Below, in pieces: positions 1 through 8,649 of a stretch of DNA of 64,000 bases; position 1 is the stretch's first letter, and the number at the start of each line of letters is the position of its first letter. The position numbers were made by a program, and so were the translations under genes. The stretch comes from Rhodococcus rhodnii NBRC 100604 (GTDB lineage Bacteria; Actinomycetota; Actinomycetes; Mycobacteriales; Mycobacteriaceae), in NCBI RefSeq assembly GCF_001894925.1, contig NZ_BCXD01000018.1:1-64000 (forward strand), written 5' to 3'. The notes below the pieces were generated by a model. That model saw only the letters and a program-made list of their open reading frames with translations. It did not search any database and was not told the origin of the DNA.

Positions 1-1017
1 GTTAACATGGACGTCCCGGATCACTCACGTGTGCGGAAGATGATCGCGGGGGCCTTCACGGCGCGGCGGGTGGAGCGGCTGCGTCCGCGCGTGGAGGAGC
101 ACGTGGAACGTCTGATCACCGCGATGATCGAGGCCGGGCCGTCCGCAGACCTGATGCCGGCGTTCGCCGCACCGCTGCCGGTCACGGTGATCTGCGAGCT
201 GCTCGGGATCCCCTTCGAGGACCGGGTCGAGTTCGGCCGCTGGTCGCGCGCCTTCCTCGCGACCACCAGCTCCGAGTACACCCAGGAGGAGGTCGTCACC
301 GCGCAGCGCTCGCTGGTGCAGTATCTGGCGCAGTTGCTCGTCGCCAAAGCGGAGAACCCGGGCGACGATCTGCTCTCGGCCCTCGCGGTGCGGAATGCAG
401 AGGAACAGACCGTTTCCCAGGCCGAGCTCACCTTCCTGGGCGTCACGCTGCTGGTGGCCGGCCACGAGACGACCGTCAACATGATCACCAACGGCCTGCT
501 GGCGTTGCTGACCCATCCCGATCAGCTGGAGCTGCTGAAGGCCGAACCCGCGCTCGCCGAGTCCGCCGTCGAGGAGATCCTGCGGGTGTTCGTGCCGGGC
601 AACGAGGCGTTGCTGCGCATCGCCACCGAGGACGTGGATCTGGGTGGGGTGACCGTGCCTGCCGGCTGCGCCGTGCTTCCCTCGTTGCTGTCGGCGAACC
701 GGGACGAGCGCACCTTCACCGATTCGTCGCGGTTCGACATCACGCGCCGCGAGGGCCAGCACCTGACCTTCGGCAGCGGGCCACACTTCTGCATCGGCTC
801 GTCGCTGGCCCGCATCGAGCTGGCCGAATCGTTCCGCGAGCTGTTGCGCCGCCTCCCAGGCCTGGCGCTGGTGGATCTGAACGAGGTGGAGCGGCCCGAG
901 GGGCTGCTGGTGAACGGTGTCGCGAAGCTACCGATCACCTGGGACGACGCCGCGGCGCGAGCGCAACTCGCTGCCGAGCGCGGAGCCGAGGGCGGGCAGG
1001 TTACCGGCGAGGCGTGA
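1..1017 (+). CDS. Cytochrome P450, 5'-truncated by window edge
   Basis: Heme-thiolate monooxygenase. The frame is open from base 1, and the first residues (V-N-M-D-V-P-D-H-S-R-V-R-K) match the internal D-x-P-x-H-x-R-x-R stretch of bacterial P450s. The true start is therefore upstream of the window, with roughly 60-80 residues missing. Numbering from Met at base 7: the I-helix oxygen-activation motif AGHETT is at 151-156, the K-helix ExxR at 190-193, and the heme loop FGSGPHFCIG at 255-264 with Cys262 as iron ligand. Soluble bacterial class, so it needs a separate ferredoxin and reductase, neither of which is seen here. It is followed by a SARP regulator, a combination often met in specialised metabolism, but the substrate cannot be read from sequence. 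Confidence 0.93.
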   Translation, partial: VNMDVPDHSRVRKMIAGAFTARRVERLRPRVEEHVERLITAMIEAGPSADLMPAFAAPLPVTVICELLGIPFEDRVEFGRWSRAFLATTSSEYTQEEVVTAQRSLVQYLAQLLVAKAENPGDDLLSALAVRNAEEQTVSQAELTFLGVTLLVAGHETTVNMITNGLLALLTHPDQLELLKAEPALAESAVEEILRVFVPGNEALLRIATEDVDLGGVTVPAGCAVLPSLLSANRDERTFTDSSRFDITRREGQHLTFGSGPHFCIGSSLARIELAESFRELLRRLPGLALVDLNEVERPEGLLVNGVAKLPITWDDAAARAQLAAERGAEGGQVTGEA

Positions 1018-1176
1018 GATGTAGGCAAGATCACTGCGGGTACGGCTCCCGGACGACTTGTCGCAGCGTGCTGCACCCGGAACGCGGTGCGGACATGCAC
1101 GCGCCGACCCGCCGACCCCGCGTCGTTACTCGCCGGTAACCGTCGGTTCCACTCTCGAATTGCGTTGCGCGAAGAC

Positions 1177-1206
1177 GTTGCTAGCTTTCTAGCTAACTGC
1201 GTTAGC
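1177..1206. promoter_or_regulatory. Palindromic half-sites upstream of SARP gene
   Basis: In the 217-bp gap between the P450 and the SARP gene lies a cluster of related half-sites. GCTAAC (1192-1197) and GTTAGC (1201-1206) form a perfect 6-3-6 inverted repeat. A further arm, GTTGCTAGC (1177-1185), pairs imperfectly with CTAGCTAAC (1189-1197). The cluster ends 28 bases before the SARP start codon, where a repressor would block transcription. GTTAGC/GCTAAC symmetry is typical of TetR-type operators, and a TetR gene lies just downstream, so it is the obvious candidate. Binding is inferred. Confidence 0.5.
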
Positions 1207-1234
1207 CCGACGCGGTACTCGGTCGAGGGGGAAC

Positions 1235-2062
1235 ATGATCACGTTGGAGACACTCGGCGAAGTCCGGCTGTCGACCGGGACGCCGCGTCTGGACGGCGCC
1301 CCGGCCACGATCGCCATCGACAGCGCCAACACCGCCACCGCCTTCGCGGCCTTCGCGCATCGGCGTGGCGCCACCGTCACCGTCCAGGACCTGGTCGAGG
1401 CGATGTGGCGTGGCAGGCCCACCCGCACCGCCCGGCAGGGCGTGCACGTCCAGATCAGCCGGATGCGCAAGCTGCTCGCGGGCCTGGGCTGCGACGGGGC
1501 CGAGGCCATCGTCAAGGTGGCGGGCGGCTACCGGCTGAACGGCGACCTGGTGGTCACGGACGTGGTGCTGTTCGAGCAGTACGCGCAGTGCGGCCACGTC
1601 GCCCAGCGCACCGGTGCGTTCCAGGACGCACTGCGGTTCTACGACTCCGCGCTGGCGCTGTGGCACGGCGAGCCGATGGCCGGCCTGTCGGTGGGCCCCG
1701 GCCTCGGCCGGCTCCGAGACGCCCTGAGCAAGCTGCATCTGGAGGTGCGCGGGGCTCGCGCCGAGGTGCTCATCCGTCTCGGCGCCGGGCGCGAGGTGAT
1801 CTCCGAGTTCCAGGAGCTGGTCGAGCTCGATCCGTACCAGGAGCTGCTGCACGCCGGGCTGATGATCGCGCTCTCGCGCAGCGGGCGGCGCGGTGAGGCG
1901 CTGCGGGTGTACCGCACCCTCGCCTGCCGGCTCAACAGCGAGTTGGGTATCCGTCCCGATCCGCGGATCCACGCCCTCTTCCGGGCCGTCGCCGACGGTG
2001 CCGAGTACCGGGTGGCGGAGATCTACTCCGCCGAGGCCACCGCACTCCCCGGGGCGAACTGA
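1235..2062 (+). CDS. SARP/AfsR-type transcriptional activator with BTAD domain
   Basis: 275-residue regulator. An N-terminal winged-helix DNA-binding domain of the OmpR/SARP kind (about residues 25-105, including the PTRTARQGVHVQISRMRKLL-type region) is followed by a bacterial transcriptional activation domain (about 110-255) of helical repeats. SARPs activate pathway genes, mostly of specialised metabolism, by binding direct repeats near -35. The ATG at 1235 has a purine-rich GAGGGGG just upstream. There is no NB-ARC or TPR extension, so this is a small SARP. The flanking P450 and TetR gene may belong to the same pathway, but no biosynthetic core enzyme lies inside the window. Confidence 0.88.
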   Translation: MITLETLGEVRLSTGTPRLDGAPATIAIDSANTATAFAAFAHRRGATVTVQDLVEAMWRGRPTRTARQGVHVQISRMRKLLAGLGCDGAEAIVKVAGGYRLNGDLVVTDVVLFEQYAQCGHVAQRTGAFQDALRFYDSALALWHGEPMAGLSVGPGLGRLRDALSKLHLEVRGARAEVLIRLGAGREVISEFQELVELDPYQELLHAGLMIALSRSGRRGEALRVYRTLACRLNSELGIRPDPRIHALFRAVADGAEYRVAEIYSAEATALPGAN

Positions 2063-2093
2063 GCCGCGATCGCGGCCACGTTCACGACCACGT

Positions 2094-2684
2094 TCACGGC
2101 TCGACCCTCGTCGACGCGAATCGGTCGACGGTGGCGGAGGGCGATTCCACGAGGTGGGTCCACGCCGGGGCTTCCATCGTCCCGGAGTCGAAGCGGGTGT
2201 CGAGCTCCAGGATCACCGCGCCGTGCAGGGCGGCCCAGACCGCCTGCGCCAGAGCGTGATCGCCGTGACACACGTCGAGGAAGAAGCCGCCCACCCACTG
2301 CTCGACGCCGTCGCCGAGCGAATCCCGGTCCAGCGGACCGGAAGTGGCGAGCCGGTAGGCCTCGGGCGCACGGGCGGCCTGCTCGCGGTAGGCGTTCATC
2401 AGTTCCGCGACCGCGCCGGGTGCGGAGACGGCGCGGAGGCGGTCGCCCATGCGCGCGAACTGGCGACGCACCACCTGCGCCTTGAGATCGTCCTTGCTGC
2501 GGAAGTGCTTGTACAGCGACGGCGCTCGGATCGAGACGGCGTCGGCGAGGTCACGCAGCGACATCCCGTGCCACCCGGACTCCTCCATGAGCCGCTCGGC
2601 GGCATCGAGGACGACGATCGCCCGTGGGCTCAGCCCGGCATCGGGGTCGGACGGCTCCGCGCCCGGCGCGCGATGTGGGAACAC
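2094..2684 (-). CDS. TetR/AcrR family transcriptional regulator
   Basis: 196-residue one-component repressor. The N-terminal helix-turn-helix (about residues 20-65, with the S-L-R-D-L-A-D-A-V and S-L-Y-K-H-F-R-S-K elements) is typical of TetR proteins. The C-terminal half is a helical ligand-binding and dimerisation domain resembling the WHG-type C-terminal domain (W-x-A-x-H-G-A-V-I-L-E). It converges on the SARP gene with a 31-bp gap. A GCTAAC/GTTAGC palindrome upstream of the SARP gene is a plausible target. The effector is unknown. Confidence 0.9.
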   Translation of the reverse strand: MFPHRAPGAEPSDPDAGLSPRAIVVLDAAERLMEESGWHGMSLRDLADAVSIRAPSLYKHFRSKDDLKAQVVRRQFARMGDRLRAVSAPGAVAELMNAYREQAARAPEAYRLATSGPLDRDSLGDGVEQWVGGFFLDVCHGDHALAQAVWAALHGAVILELDTRFDSGTMEAPAWTHLVESPSATVDRFASTRVEP

Positions 2685-2745
2685 CGGAAAAGGCTATCAG
2701 CCTTGCGGATTTCACCGGCCGACGCGAAAGAGCCTCTCCCCGCGC

Positions 2746-4170
2746 TCAGGCCGGCGGCCGCTGCATCGTGATCCAGCCCGCGTCGCCGGGCAGGTCGTCC
2801 GCCGCCGCAGGCCCGGACGACCCGGGCGCGTAGGGCTGCGGCGTCGGCGGATCGTCGAGCAGCGGCGCCGCGACCTCCCACACGTGCGCGAGCCCGTCCG
2901 GCCGCGTGAACAGCGACCGGTCGCCGTCGAGGACGTCGTGCAGCAGCCGTGCGTACGGCGCGAGCGGCGACGCGTCGGCGACGGAGTCGAGCGGCAGTGA
3001 CATGTGCCCGAGCGTGAGTTTCGTGCCGGGGCCGGGCTCCTTGACGGTCGTCGTGAGGTGGATCGTGCCGTGGCCCGACAGATCGAACGACAGGACGGTG
3101 CCGTCGGGCAGCGACTGCGGGATCGGGCCGTCCTCCGGCGGCCGGAAGACGAGGCTCACCAACTGTTCCGACGTCGCGAGCCGCTTACCCGTGCGCAACA
3201 GGAACGGGACGCCGCGCCAGCGGTCGGTGTCGACCCACAGCCGCGCCGCGACGAAGGTGTCCGTCGTGGAATCGTCCGCGACGCCCGGGGTGTCGCGGTA
3301 GCCGTCGAACTGGCCGAGCACGACCTCGCCCGGATCGAGCGGCCGGAACGCGGCGATGACGGACTCGCGCGCCGACTGCACGTCGTCGGCGCCGAGCGTG
3401 GGCGGCGGCTCGTCCGCGATCTCGGCGGCGACCTGGAACAGGTGGGTGACGAGCATGTCGAGGACCGAGCCGGTCGCGTCGTAGAACTGCGCGCGGTTCG
3501 CGATGCCGAGCGTCTCGGGCACGGAGATCTGGACCTGCGCGACATGCCGGTTGTTCCAGACGCCTTCGAACAGGCCGTTCGCGAAGCGCAGTACGTGCAG
3601 GTTCTGGGTGTTCTCCTTGCCGAGGAAGTGATCGATCCGGTACACCTGCCGCTCGTCGAAGACGTCGTGCACGGCGGCATCGAGTTCCTCGAAGCTCTCG
3701 CGTGAGGTGCCGAACGGCTTCTCGTAGACGGCGCGGGCGTCGCGGGCGAGGTCGTGCGCGCCGAGCGCCTTCGTGTAGTCGACGAAGGTCGTCGGCGGGA
3801 GCGCGAGGTAGTGGACGAGTTGCGCACCCTCGCCGACGGCGCTGCGGACCTCGGCCAGTACGTCGAGCAGGCGGCCCGGATCGTCGGCGGTGAAGCCGTC
3901 GCCGGCGAACCGGACGTGGCGTGCGAACCCGCCCCACGCGTCGTCGCCGGGCGCCGAGTCGTGCTCGGCGATCGCGTCGCGCACGTGCTCGCGGAACTCG
4001 TCGTCGCTCATCGCGTGGCGGCCGTTGCCGACGAGGGCCCAGTGCTCGGGCAGCAGCCCGGCGGAGTAGAGCTGGTAGAAGGCGGGCAGCACCATGCGTG
4101 CGGCGAGGTCGCCGGTCGCGCCGAACAACACGAAGATCGTGGTGGGCACCTGGCCACGCGAATCGCTCAT
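2746..4170 (-). CDS. zwf: Glucose-6-phosphate dehydrogenase
   Basis: 474-residue enzyme oxidising glucose 6-phosphate to 6-phosphogluconolactone with NAD(P)+, the entry to the oxidative pentose phosphate pathway. The N-terminal Rossmann loop [10 protein letters not shown] lies near residue 14. The active-site motif is RIDHFLGKE (usually RIDHYLGKE), with the catalytic His inside it. The conserved [14 protein letters not shown] stretch lies further on. Start chosen at the ATG (4170) of M-S-D-S-R-G; the frame remains open upstream but with non-homologous sequence. Divergent from dnaK, with their starts 220 bp apart. Rhodococci often carry more than one zwf, and this one lacks the usual tkt-tal-zwf-opcA-pgl neighbours, so it is probably an accessory copy. 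Confidence 0.92.
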   Translation of the reverse strand: MSDSRGQVPTTIFVLFGATGDLAARMVLPAFYQLYSAGLLPEHWALVGNGRHAMSDDEFREHVRDAIAEHDSAPGDDAWGGFARHVRFAGDGFTADDPGRLLDVLAEVRSAVGEGAQLVHYLALPPTTFVDYTKALGAHDLARDARAVYEKPFGTSRESFEELDAAVHDVFDERQVYRIDHFLGKENTQNLHVLRFANGLFEGVWNNRHVAQVQISVPETLGIANRAQFYDATGSVLDMLVTHLFQVAAEIADEPPPTLGADDVQSARESVIAAFRPLDPGEVVLGQFDGYRDTPGVADDSTTDTFVAARLWVDTDRWRGVPFLLRTGKRLATSEQLVSLVFRPPEDGPIPQSLPDGTVLSFDLSGHGTIHLTTTVKEPGPGTKLTLGHMSLPLDSVADASPLAPYARLLHDVLDGDRSLFTRPDGLAHVWEVAAPLLDDPPTPQPYAPGSSGPAAADDLPGDAGWITMQRPPA

Positions 4171-4243
4171 CCCCTCACTGTGCCGCGACGACGCCGCGCC
4201 CGGGAACAAAAGCCGATACCCACCCGTTGACCCCTTCGACAGC

Positions 4244-4264
4244 CTTGAGCGAACTACACTCAAG
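4244..4264. promoter_or_regulatory. HAIR operator (HspR site) of dnaK operon
   Basis: CTTGAGC-N7-ACTCAAG matches the HspR-associated inverted repeat (consensus CTTGAGT-N7-ACTCAAG) at all but one position. A lone half-site CTTGAGT follows at 4298-4304. HspR, the last gene of this operon, represses from HAIR sites together with DnaK in Streptomyces and Mycobacterium. The site sits just upstream of the likely promoter and could also affect the divergent zwf. Confidence 0.9.
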
Positions 4265-4270
4265 TTGGAA

Positions 4271-4299
4271 TTGACGCCCGACGGGCCGATGTGCAAACT
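4271..4299 (+). promoter_or_regulatory. Probable sigma70-type promoter of dnaK operon
   Basis: TTGACG (4271-4276) as -35, a 17-bp spacer and CAAACT (4294-4299) as -10. The -10 abuts the HAIR half-site CTTGAGT, and the full HAIR lies 7 bp upstream of the -35, so HspR bound at either would block polymerase. Assigned by eye; the transcription start is not known. Confidence 0.5.
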
Positions 4300-4390
4300 T
4301 GAGTCGACGTCGCTCACAGGCGCCGGACATCGCACTGCCGGCCGCCGCTGTGGCGCCGCAAGTGCACCAGACGAAAGTGAGGAAAACGCT

Positions 4391-6226
4391 ATGGCTCGTG
4401 CCGTCGGTATCGACCTCGGTACAACCAACTCGGTCGTGTCCGTCCTGGAGGGCGGCGAGCCCGTCGTGGTCGCCAACTCCGAGGGCGCGCGCACCACGCC
4501 GTCGATCGTCGCGTTCGCGAAGAACGGCGAGGTCCTCGTCGGGCAGCCCGCCAAGAACCAGGCGGTCACCAACGTCGATCGGACGATCCGCTCGGTCAAG
4601 CGCCACATCGGCACCGACTGGAGCACCGAGATCGACGACAAGAAGTACACGTCGCAGGAGATCTCGGCGCGCACGCTGATGAAGCTCAAGCGCGACGCGG
4701 AGTCCTACCTCGGTGAGGACATCGCCGACGCCGTCATCACGGTTCCCGCGTACTTCAACGACGCCCAGCGTCAGGCGACGAAGGAAGCCGGCCAGATCGC
4801 CGGCCTCAACGTTCTGCGCATCGTCAACGAGCCCACCGCGGCGGCGCTGGCGTACGGCCTGGACAAGGGCGAGAAGGAACAGACCATCCTGGTCTTCGAC
4901 CTCGGTGGCGGCACGTTCGACGTCTCGCTGCTCGAGATCGGTGACGGCGTGGTCGAGGTTCGCGCGACCTCCGGTGACAACCACCTCGGTGGTGACGACT
5001 GGGATCAGCGCGTCGTCGACTGGCTCGTCGAGAAGTTCAAGGCGCAGAACGGCATCGACCTGACCAAGGACAAGATGGCCCTGCAGCGTCTGCGCGAGGC
5101 CGCCGAGAAGGCGAAGATCGAGCTGTCGAGCTCGCAGAGCACGTCGATCAACCTGCCCTACATCACGGTCGACGCCGACAAGAACCCGCTGTTCCTCGAC
5201 GAGCAGCTCACCCGCAGCGAGTTCCAGCGGATCACCTCCGATCTGCTCGACCGCACGCGTGCGCCGTTCCAGTCGGTCATCAAGGACGCCGGGATCGCCG
5301 TCAAGGACATCGATCACGTCGTGCTCGTCGGCGGTTCCACCCGTATGCCCGCCGTCACCGATCTGGTGCGCGAGCTCACCGGTGGCCGTGAGCCCAACAA
5401 GGGCGTCAACCCGGACGAGGTCGTCGCCGTCGGCGCCGCCCTGCAGGCCGGCGTCCTCAAGGGCGAGGTCAAGGACGTCCTGCTGCTCGACGTCACGCCC
5501 CTCTCGCTCGGTATCGAGACCAAGGGCGGCGTGATGACGAAGCTCATCGAGCGCAACACGACGATCCCGACGAAGCGCAGCGAGACCTTCACGACGGCCG
5601 ACGACAACCAGCCGTCCGTGCAGATCCAGGTGTACCAGGGCGAGCGCGAGATCGCCTCGCACAACAAGCTTCTCGGCTCCTTCGAGCTCACCGACCTGCC
5701 GCCCGCCCCGCGTGGCGTGCCGCAGATCGAGGTGACCTTCGACATCGACGCGAACGGCATCGTCCACGTCACCGCGAAGGACAAGGGCACCGGCAAGGAG
5801 AACACGATCAAGATCCAGGAAGGCTCGGGCCTGTCCAAGGACGAGATCGACCGGATGGTCAAGGACGCCGAGGCGCACGCCGACGAGGACAAGAAGCGTC
5901 GCGAAGAGGCGGACGTCCGCAACCAGGCCGAATCGCTCGTGTACCAGACGGAGAAGTTCGTCAAGGACAACGAGGAGAAGGTTCCGGCCGAGACCAAGGA
6001 GAAGGTCGAGGCGGCGATCAAGGACGTCAAGGACGCCCTCGCCGGCACCGACATCGGCGCGGTGAAGACCGCAGTCGAGAAGCTGTCGAGCGAGTCGCAG
6101 GCACTCGGCCAGGCGATCTACGAGTCGGCCCAGGCCGAGGGTGCGGCCGCCGACGGCCAGGCGGGTGGCGACGACGTCGTCGACGCCGAGGTCGTCGACG
6201 AGCCGAACGATCAGGAGAAGAAGTGA
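4391..6226 (+). CDS. dnaK: Molecular chaperone DnaK (Hsp70)
   Basis: 611-residue ATP-dependent Hsp70. It begins [16 protein letters not shown], the Hsp70 phosphate-1 signature. It also shows the signatures [17 protein letters not shown] and [13 protein letters not shown], the linker [19 protein letters not shown], a substrate-binding domain and a helical lid, and ends in a low-complexity acidic tail (V-V-D-A-E-V-V-D-E). The start is the ATG at 4391 behind GAGGAAAA; the open upstream frame is not homologous. First gene of dnaK-grpE-dnaJ-hspR, with a HAIR operator about 130 bp upstream. DnaK is also the co-repressor of HspR in this lineage. Confidence 0.98.
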   Translation: MARAVGIDLGTTNSVVSVLEGGEPVVVANSEGARTTPSIVAFAKNGEVLVGQPAKNQAVTNVDRTIRSVKRHIGTDWSTEIDDKKYTSQEISARTLMKLKRDAESYLGEDIADAVITVPAYFNDAQRQATKEAGQIAGLNVLRIVNEPTAAALAYGLDKGEKEQTILVFDLGGGTFDVSLLEIGDGVVEVRATSGDNHLGGDDWDQRVVDWLVEKFKAQNGIDLTKDKMALQRLREAAEKAKIELSSSQSTSINLPYITVDADKNPLFLDEQLTRSEFQRITSDLLDRTRAPFQSVIKDAGIAVKDIDHVVLVGGSTRMPAVTDLVRELTGGREPNKGVNPDEVVAVGAALQAGVLKGEVKDVLLLDVTPLSLGIETKGGVMTKLIERNTTIPTKRSETFTTADDNQPSVQIQVYQGEREIASHNKLLGSFELTDLPPAPRGVPQIEVTFDIDANGIVHVTAKDKGTGKENTIKIQEGSGLSKDEIDRMVKDAEAHADEDKKRREEADVRNQAESLVYQTEKFVKDNEEKVPAETKEKVEAAIKDVKDALAGTDIGAVKTAVEKLSSESQALGQAIYESAQAEGAAADGQAGGDDVVDAEVVDEPNDQEKK

Positions 6227-6921
6227 CCTCGGATCGCTCCGAGAACGAACCGGTCTCTTTCGTCGACAAGCGAAAGATCGATCCCGAGACCGGTGAGGTC
6301 CGGGAACCGGCTGGGCACGACGCCCGGCCGGGCCCCGGCTCGGACGACGCAGGGACACAGCAGGATCAGCAGGATCAGCAGGCGAACCAGGTGGACGCCG
6401 AGCTGAACGACGAGGACACCGGCCCGGTGCACGAGGCCGAGGTCATCGCCGAAGAGGCGGCGGACTCCCCGGAGGCCGTCGAACTCGCCGAGCGCACCGC
6501 AGATCTCCAGCGGCTCCAGGCCGAGTACGCCAACTACCGGCGGCGTACCGACAAGGAGAAGGTCGAGCAGGCGGCACGCGGCAAGGCCGCCGTCGCCGAG
6601 CAGTTGCTGCCCGTGCTCGACGATCTCGATCGCGCGAAGGCGCACGGAGATCTCGAGGACGGCCCGATGAAGGCGATCGCGGACAAGCTCCGCACCACCC
6701 TCACGGGTCTCGGTCTCGCCGAATTCGGTGAGGAGGGCGACGCATTCGACCCGGAACTGCACGAGGCAGTGCAGAACGAGGGCGACGGCGGCGATCCCGT
6801 ACTCGGTACCGTGCTCCGCAAGGGCTACCGGTTCGGCGACAGGGTGCTGCGGCACGCGATGGTCGCCGTGACCGACCGGCCCGACTCGGGCGGCGCGACC
6901 GCCACGGGCGAAACGAAATAA
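6223..6921 (+). CDS. grpE: Nucleotide exchange factor GrpE
   Basis: 232-residue cofactor that releases ADP from DnaK. It starts with GTG at 6223 overlapping the dnaK stop (GTGA), so translation is coupled. The N-terminal ~80 residues are acidic, Q/N-rich and disordered. A long coiled coil follows (from [23 protein letters not shown]), then the C-terminal beta domain ([20 protein letters not shown]). Second gene of the chaperone operon. Confidence 0.97.
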   Translation: MTSDRSENEPVSFVDKRKIDPETGEVREPAGHDARPGPGSDDAGTQQDQQDQQANQVDAELNDEDTGPVHEAEVIAEEAADSPEAVELAERTADLQRLQAEYANYRRRTDKEKVEQAARGKAAVAEQLLPVLDDLDRAKAHGDLEDGPMKAIADKLRTTLTGLGLAEFGEEGDAFDPELHEAVQNEGDGGDPVLGTVLRKGYRFGDRVLRHAMVAVTDRPDSGGATATGETK

Positions 6922-6943
6922 GAGCGGAAGGAGGAGGCGCCCA

Positions 6944-8119
6944 GTGAGCCAACGGGAGTGGATCGAGAAGGACTTCTACAAGGAGCTGGGCGTCTCGTCC
7001 GACGCGTCCCAGGACGACATCAAGAAGGCGTACCGCAAGCTGGCACGCGACCTGCACCCGGATGCCAATCCCGGTGACACCGCCGCCGAGGATCGTTTCA
7101 AGGCCGTCAGCGAGGCACACGCTGTGCTCTCGGATCCTGCCAAGCGCAAGGAGTACGACGAGACCCGCGCGATGTTCGCGAACGGCGGCTTCTCGTCGGG
7201 CGGTGGGTTCGGTGGTGGCGGCGGATTCTCCGGCGGCGGCCAGAGTTTCGACTTCGGCGACATCTTCGGTGGCGGCGGTACGACCGCCGGCGACGGCGGT
7301 ATCGGCGACATCTTCGGCGGGCTGTTCGGCAACCGGGGCGGCGCGACGCGCACGTCGAATCGGCCGCGGCGCGGCAAGGATGTCGAGACCGAGACGACGC
7401 TGGACTTCCGTGAGGCCGCGCTCGGCGTCACCGTCCCGCTGCGCCTGACGAGTCCGTCGGCATGTACCAACTGCCACGGAAGTGGCGCCAAGCCCGGCAC
7501 GAGCCCGCGGGTGTGCCCGAACTGCAACGGCGCGGGCGTCGTCAACCGCAACCAGGGCGCGTTCGGCTTCTCCGAGCCGTGCGATCAGTGCCGGGGCAGC
7601 GGATCGATCATCGACGAACCGTGCGAGGAGTGCCGCGGCAGCGGTATCACGAACCGCACCCGCACCATCACGGTCCGTGTACCCGAGGGCGTGTCCGACG
7701 GACAGCGCATCCGGCTCGCCGGCCAGGGCGAGGCGGGGCTGCGCGGCGCGCCGTCGGGCGATCTCTACGTCACCGTCCGGGTTCGGACGGACCCGGTGTT
7801 CGCCCGCGACGGCGACAACCTGACGATCACCGTCCCGGTCGGTTACGGTGAGCTCGTGCTGGGTACCACGGTCTCCGTCCCGACGCTCGAAGGCCGTGTC
7901 GGCGTGAAGATTCCGGCAGGTACCGCGGACGGCCGCGTCCTGCGGGTGCGCGGGCGCGGCGTCCCGAAGCGGGGCGGGGGGAGCGGCGATCTCCTCGTCA
8001 CGGTCAAGGTGTCGGTGCCGCAGAAGCTCGACGACGCCGCGACCGACGCCCTGAAGACGTATCTGGATGCCGAGCAGGCCAGCGGATTCGATCCGAGGGC
8101 CGGGTGGGCAGGTGCGTGA
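6944..8119 (+). CDS. dnaJ: Co-chaperone DnaJ (DnaJ1 type)
   Basis: 391-residue Hsp40 that stimulates DnaK ATPase. The J domain (about residues 10-75) contains the HPD tripeptide in D-L-H-P-D-A-N. A glycine/phenylalanine-rich linker follows, then a zinc domain with four CxxCxGxG repeats ([32 protein letters not shown]) and the C-terminal substrate-binding domains. GTG start at 6944 with a very strong AAGGAGGAGG ribosome-binding site in a 22-bp gap after grpE. This is the operon-linked DnaJ1 of actinobacteria, usually accompanied by a DnaJ2 elsewhere. Confidence 0.97.
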   Translation: MSQREWIEKDFYKELGVSSDASQDDIKKAYRKLARDLHPDANPGDTAAEDRFKAVSEAHAVLSDPAKRKEYDETRAMFANGGFSSGGGFGGGGGFSGGGQSFDFGDIFGGGGTTAGDGGIGDIFGGLFGNRGGATRTSNRPRRGKDVETETTLDFREAALGVTVPLRLTSPSACTNCHGSGAKPGTSPRVCPNCNGAGVVNRNQGAFGFSEPCDQCRGSGSIIDEPCEECRGSGITNRTRTITVRVPEGVSDGQRIRLAGQGEAGLRGAPSGDLYVTVRVRTDPVFARDGDNLTITVPVGYGELVLGTTVSVPTLEGRVGVKIPAGTADGRVLRVRGRGVPKRGGGSGDLLVTVKVSVPQKLDDAATDALKTYLDAEQASGFDPRAGWAGA

Positions 8120-8541
8120 TGAGCGAGAACAAGAGAGCACGCGGTGACGGGGGCGACGGCGTCGACCCCGACGCGCAGATCTTCGTGATCTCGGTCGCGG
8201 CGCAGCTCGCGGGAATGCACGCGCAGACGCTCCGCAACTACGACCGGCTCGGGCTCGTGACCCCGCACCGTACGACGGGCGGCGGCCGCAGGTATTCACC
8301 GCGCGACGTCGCCCTGCTGCGCGAGGTGCAGCGGCTCTCGCAGGGCGAGGGCGTGAATCTCGCGGGGATCAAACGCATCATCGAACTGACGCGGCAGGTC
8401 GAGGAACTGACCTCCAAGGTGGACGAGCTGGCGCGGGAGATCGCGCGAGTGCATGCGAGCTACAGCCGCCTGCCCGCGCCGGTGACCCGCAGCAACGCGT
8501 TGGTCGTGTGGCAGCCCCGCACCGGCCGCCGCGGCGACTGA
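8119..8541 (+). CDS. hspR: Heat-shock repressor HspR (MerR family)
   Basis: 140-residue MerR-type regulator. The HTH region (A-Q-L-A-G-M-H-A-Q-T-L-R-N-Y-D-R-L-G-L-V) is followed by a wing (T-T-G-G-G-R-R-Y-S) and a helical dimerisation segment. The ATG at 8119 overlaps the dnaJ stop (TGATG), so I prefer it to the GTG at 8104 inside dnaJ. HspR binds HAIR repeats, present here before dnaK (4244-4264) and twice before clpB (35977-35997, 36031-36051), so it should control both loci in this window. Confidence 0.95.
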   Translation: MSENKRARGDGGDGVDPDAQIFVISVAAQLAGMHAQTLRNYDRLGLVTPHRTTGGGRRYSPRDVALLREVQRLSQGEGVNLAGIKRIIELTRQVEELTSKVDELAREIARVHASYSRLPAPVTRSNALVVWQPRTGRRGD

Positions 8542-8567
8542 CACTCCCGCGGTTCTCAGGCTCCTGC

Positions 8568-8647
8568 GGTTCTGCACCCCTACCGTCATTCTGCACCCCT
8601 ACCAGGCAGCTGGTAGGGGTGCAGAATGCTGTTCGGGGTGCAGAACC
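8568..8647. repeat. Nested double inverted repeat between hspR and a convergent gene (probable bidirectional terminator)
   Basis: Inner arms ATTCTGCACCCCTACCAG (8588-8605) and its exact complement (8610-8627) form an 18-bp stem with a 4-base loop. Outer arms GGTTCTGCACCCC (8568-8580) and its exact complement (8635-8647) form a 13-bp stem around it. The same TTCTGCACCCC(TACC) core thus occurs four times, twice in each orientation. It sits exactly between convergent genes. There is no T-tract, so it is not a textbook intrinsic terminator. Confidence 0.8.
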
Positions 8648-8649
8648 GC

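Noticed and set aside
4171-4689. N-terminal extension of zwf to 647 residues
   Set aside because: The extra 173 residues are non-homologous and would overlap the dnaK promoter, HAIR operator and dnaK itself; the ATG at 4170 gives the family length.
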